A stretch of 64,000 nucleotides of DNA from JALSHZ01 sp964614535 (GTDB taxonomy: Bacteria > Pseudomonadota > Gammaproteobacteria > UWMA-0217): positions 1 through 64,000 of the forward strand of contig CAZTOZ010000067.1 in assembly GCA_964614535.1 (NCBI GenBank). The letters run 5' to 3'. Shown here one piece after another: positions 61,182 through 64,000 of the stretch (position 1 is its first letter; each line of letters opens with the position of its first letter). A model generated the notes under the pieces. That model had not been told where the DNA came from and did no database searches. It saw nothing but the letters and a program-made list of their open reading frames with translations. Both the position numbers and the translations under genes were made by a program.

Positions 61182-62381
61182 CTATCTCAGGTAGTCGAAC
61201 AGCGAATTCTGGCCGATCTTGGCATAGGTACGGCGAATCGCCTCCAGTACGTTCATTTGAAAATCGAGATTGCTGATGGCCTCGGCGTAGTCGGCATCCT
61301 CGATTTCGGACCGGGTTTTGTTGAGGATGAAGGCCACCGACTGGGTTTCCTCCTCCGTGGTGTCGACATAGGCCATGCGCGCGCCCAGGTCGCTGTGGCG
61401 TGCCTGGATGTGCTCCAGCGTGCGGTCGATGTCGTTGATGACGCTGTCGATGGTCTGGTGGGCGCGGGCGCTGTTGCGCTCGTCGCTGCGGTCCAGGTTG
61501 AGTGCGTCGGCAAAGTCGGCGGCGATGCCGAAGATGTCGATGTTCCTGCTGGGTGCGACGATGAACTTGTCGCCGGTCACCGGCGCGCCGGAAATGGAGA
61601 CGGTGACACCATTGAAGTGGATCGGCGCGCCAGGCTGGTAGGTTTCCGACTGCACGACGGAACCGTCGCTGCTGTCGATGACGTCGAAGGCGGTGTCGGA
61701 GGTGAAGCGGATCTCGAAGGTTTTTCGCTCGAAGTTGGACGGATCGCTGACGATCCCGCCATCGATGACGCCGGTGCCGGTGTTGCCCGTATCGGCATCG
61801 GTATAGAACTTGCCGTTGCCATTGCGCACCCGCTGGAAGATGACGTCGCCCGTGTCGTTGGCGCGTACCTTGCGCGAGTCGGACAACTGCACCCACTGCT
61901 CGGACTGGTCACCGTGGTAGACGACCTCGTTTCCCACCATGCTGAAGGGTTGGGTCTTGCCCATCGACCCGGCGAACAGATAGTCGCCATTGGGCAGACG
62001 GGTGTTGGCGTAGTCGAGCAGCTGATTCTGGATCTGCCGTACCTCCGAGGCGATGATGCGGCGGTCGTCGTCGCTCAGTACGTCGGAGTTCGCCTGGATC
62101 GACAGCTCTTTCAGCCGCTGCATCGTATCGGTGAGGTTGTTGAAGACGTCCTCCTGCTGGGAGAGACGTTGGCGTACCGCGTCGCTGTTGGTCTTGTACT
62201 GCTCCATGCGGCCGATGGCGGCATCCAGTTTTTCGGTGGTGGCCACCGCCGCGGGATCGTCCGACGGGTTCAGCAGCTTCTTGCCGGTGGTGATGTGGGC
62301 CTGATACTTGGCGATGTTTTCCTGCGCCTTTTGCATCTGATCGATGGCGAAACGCTGGAAATAGGAGCTGGTGACTCTCAT
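61182..62381 (-). CDS. flgL: Flagellar hook-filament junction protein FlgL
   Basis: FlgL (HAP3) joins hook-side FlgK to the filament. The 399-residue protein has a flagellin-like N terminus (MRVTSSYFQRFAIDQMQKAQENIAKYQ), SDDPAAVATTEKL, the FAGSMGKTQPF segment and a C-terminal helix (ALNLDRSDERNSARAHQTID onward). It starts 6 bp after flgK. The two genes form the 3' end of a leftward flg transcript. Confidence 0.95.
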   Translation of the reverse strand: MRVTSSYFQRFAIDQMQKAQENIAKYQAHITTGKKLLNPSDDPAAVATTEKLDAAIGRMEQYKTNSDAVRQRLSQQEDVFNNLTDTMQRLKELSIQANSDVLSDDDRRIIASEVRQIQNQLLDYANTRLPNGDYLFAGSMGKTQPFSMVGNEVVYHGDQSEQWVQLSDSRKVRANDTGDVIFQRVRNGNGKFYTDADTGNTGTGVIDGGIVSDPSNFERKTFEIRFTSDTAFDVIDSSDGSVVQSETYQPGAPIHFNGVTVSISGAPVTGDKFIVAPSRNIDIFGIAADFADALNLDRSDERNSARAHQTIDSVINDIDRTLEHIQARHSDLGARMAYVDTTEEETQSVAFILNKTRSEIEDADYAEAISNLDFQMNVLEAIRRTYAKIGQNSLFDYLR

Positions 62382-62387
62382 GGTCGG

Positions 62388-64000
62388 TTACCTCCGGGTG
62401 GCGTCGAGCACGGCATCGAACATCTGCTTGGAGATGGCGATCACCTGGGCGGCGGCCTCGTAGGCCTGCTGGTAGCGCGCCAGGTTTGCCGCCTCCTCGT
62501 CCAGATCGACGCCGGAGATGGAATCGCGCACGGCTTTGGCGTTGCTCAACAGCGTCTCCTGCGCTTCACGGTAGACCGCCGTCTGGCGGGTCAGGCCGCC
62601 GACGTTGTTGACCACGTTGCCGTAGCCCTCCTGCAGCGTGGCATTGCCTTCGATGACCTTTTCCATCTGCAACGCCGACAACAGGCGGCTGTTGCTGTTG
62701 TCGGACGAGCCGGAGGTGTTGGGTTCGACCGTGAACTCGTCCCCCGCTTTCGGTGACCCGGTGATGCGCACGGAGAGGCCGTTGAAGCCGATCTCCCCAT
62801 TGCTGGTATAGCTGCCGGTGGCAATGTTGCCGGAGCCATCGCTGTAGTCGATGGTGTAGGCGGTGTCGGAAGTGAACTGGATGGTCACTTTCCGGTTCAG
62901 GTTGGGGTCGTTGTTGTCGGTCACCCGCGGCGTGGTGATGCTGGCGTCGCCGAGATTGCCGATCCTGGCGGTTGCACGCATCGGTGCGGCGGCGGCGATC
63001 TGGCTGCCATTGTTGATGGCGAGCCCGATGTTCTTGGCGCCGTTGATGGTCGGCCGGATCAGGAAACTGTCACCGGCGGCGGGCGTTCCGCTGGCCAGTT
63101 CGAATGTCAATCCGTCGATGTTGGCCGGCAGTGTGGCCGTCACCTGCTGTTGCTCGTCGCTCAGTCGGGTGATGGTGTAGTTGCTGCCGTCGTAGTGGAT
63201 GCGGTAGTCCGATGTGGTGAGTTGGGTGGCATCGGTGATGGTCGCCGAGACCGTGGCGCCGCCGCTGTTCTGGTGGTCGGGAATGACCAGTGGCTCATCG
63301 ACCGTGAAGAAATCCCCGCCCCACTGCTCATAGAGGTTGATGCCTTTGCCGTGCTGCTCGTTGAACGTGGTTGCCAGCACGGTGGCCTGACGTCCCAGCT
63401 GATTCATGGTCTGGTCGAGCATCTCGCGGCGGAAGTCGAGCACGCCGCCCAGGCTGCCGCCGGAGAGGCTGTCGTTGATATGGATGCCATTCTGGGTGAC
63501 GACCGCCTTGGTCGGGTCGGCCGGATCACGGCCGACCGCGAGTGGGTTGGCGCGGTCGCTGTTGACCAGGCTCAGGCCGTTGCCGGCGAAAACGCTGACC
63601 ATGCCGTTGGACTCCTTGGAGACCGAGATGCCGATATGGCCGGCCAGTTCCTCCAGCAGCCGGTCCTGCTGGTCGAGGAGGTCGTTGGGTGTTTCCATCG
63701 AACCCTGGGCACCGGAGTTGAGAATGGCGACATTGAGCTCGGCCAGGTTCTCCGCCAGTGCGTTGATCTCGTCCACCTCCTGTCCGATCTTGCCGTTGAC
63801 CTCGTCGTAGAGCGAGGCGACCTGCTTGTATTGTGTATGAAAGCGGCTGACCAGATTCTCTCCCTGGGTCAGCACCAGTTGACGGGTGGTGGGGGATGCC
63901 GGGTCGGTGTTCAGTTGTTCGATCGCATTGAAGAACGCCTGCATCGCCGGGGTGAGGCTGGTGCTGTCCTCGGCCAGCATCGTGTCGATGCGTGATGCCA
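62388..64000 (-). CDS. flgK: Flagellar hook-associated protein FlgK (5' end outside window)
   Basis: FlgK (HAP1) is the first hook-filament junction protein. The visible frame stays open to the right edge, so the N terminus (~100 residues) is missing. Visible are the D1 region (LTPAMQAFFNAIEQLNTDP, STTRQ-like PTTRQLVLTQGENLVSRFH), long Thr/Asn/Gly-rich beta domains containing two diverged copies of a FTSDTAY...DYSDGSG-type module also found in FlgL, and the C-terminal helix with DLDEEAANLARYQQAYEAAAQVI. Confidence 0.95.
   Translation of the reverse strand, partial: ASRIDTMLAEDSTSLTPAMQAFFNAIEQLNTDPASPTTRQLVLTQGENLVSRFHTQYKQVASLYDEVNGKIGQEVDEINALAENLAELNVAILNSGAQGSMETPNDLLDQQDRLLEELAGHIGISVSKESNGMVSVFAGNGLSLVNSDRANPLAVGRDPADPTKAVVTQNGIHINDSLSGGSLGGVLDFRREMLDQTMNQLGRQATVLATTFNEQHGKGINLYEQWGGDFFTVDEPLVIPDHQNSGGATVSATITDATQLTTSDYRIHYDGSNYTITRLSDEQQQVTATLPANIDGLTFELASGTPAAGDSFLIRPTINGAKNIGLAINNGSQIAAAAPMRATARIGNLGDASITTPRVTDNNDPNLNRKVTIQFTSDTAYTIDYSDGSGNIATGSYTSNGEIGFNGLSVRITGSPKAGDEFTVEPNTSGSSDNSNSRLLSALQMEKVIEGNATLQEGYGNVVNNVGGLTRQTAVYREAQETLLSNAKAVRDSISGVDLDEEAANLARYQQAYEAAAQVIAISKQMFDAVLDATRR

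Overview
The window looks like a chromosomal segment of a high-GC, polarly flagellated gammaproteobacterium. Supporting signs are the trxB / ftsK / lolA neighbourhood, aat, tamA-tamB, a UbiH/UbiM-type quinone hydroxylase, lpxK, and a Pseudomonas/Vibrio-style flagellar locus with FleQ, FlhF and FleN. A multihaem cytochrome c at the left edge suggests respiratory flexibility. I cannot fix the genus. I see no tRNA, rRNA, insertion sequence, CRISPR array or phage gene.

Layout. (1) 1-9.7 kb is mostly housekeeping: the tail of a multihaem cytochrome, S-adenosylhomocysteinase, a small coiled-coil protein, a quinone hydroxylase, lpxK plus a Trm112/YcaR-like protein, aat, trxB, ftsK and lolA. (2) 9.7-18.4 kb is a leftward cluster: a GAF-HlyD membrane protein, a PqqD-like/M50 protease/HlyD fusion, a short SecA-like ATPase without most of its C-terminal half, a periplasmic HlyD-type adaptor and a diguanylate cyclase. 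I think this is an undescribed export or surface-display machine and the best candidate novel system here. Next to it lie a secreted protein of unknown function (18.7-19.7 kb, rightward) and an outer-membrane beta-barrel (19.7-20.9 kb). (3) 21-26.9 kb holds tamB, tamA and gloB. (4) 26.9-54.6 kb is one leftward flagellar supercluster. In transcription order it reads three flagellins, fliD-S-T, fleQ, fleR, fliE-F-G-H-I-J-K, fliL-M-N-O-P-Q-R, flhB-flhA-flhF-fleN-fliA, then a small membrane protein. (5) 54.9-61.0 kb runs rightward between the flagellins and flgL: an acyltransferase, a DegT-type sugar aminotransferase and a 1328-residue multidomain glycosyltransferase. (6) 61.2-64 kb holds flgL and most of flgK.

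Regulation can be read from the DNA. Sigma-54 (-24/-12) promoters stand before fliL, fliK, fliD and, on the opposite strand, the sugar genes. Each flagellin has its own sigma-28 promoter. The sugar genes therefore carry a flagellar-class promoter and sit where Pseudomonas keeps its flagellin glycosylation island, so they probably decorate the three short, two-domain flagellins. The regulatory cascade is unusual: the kinase gene fleS, usually between fleQ and fleR, is absent, and the FleR receiver has Glu54 in place of the phospho-accepting Asp and lacks the acidic pair. FleQ has Gln135 where Vibrio FlrA has a c-di-GMP-contacting Arg.

All functional calls come from motif and family recognition by eye; no database search was run.
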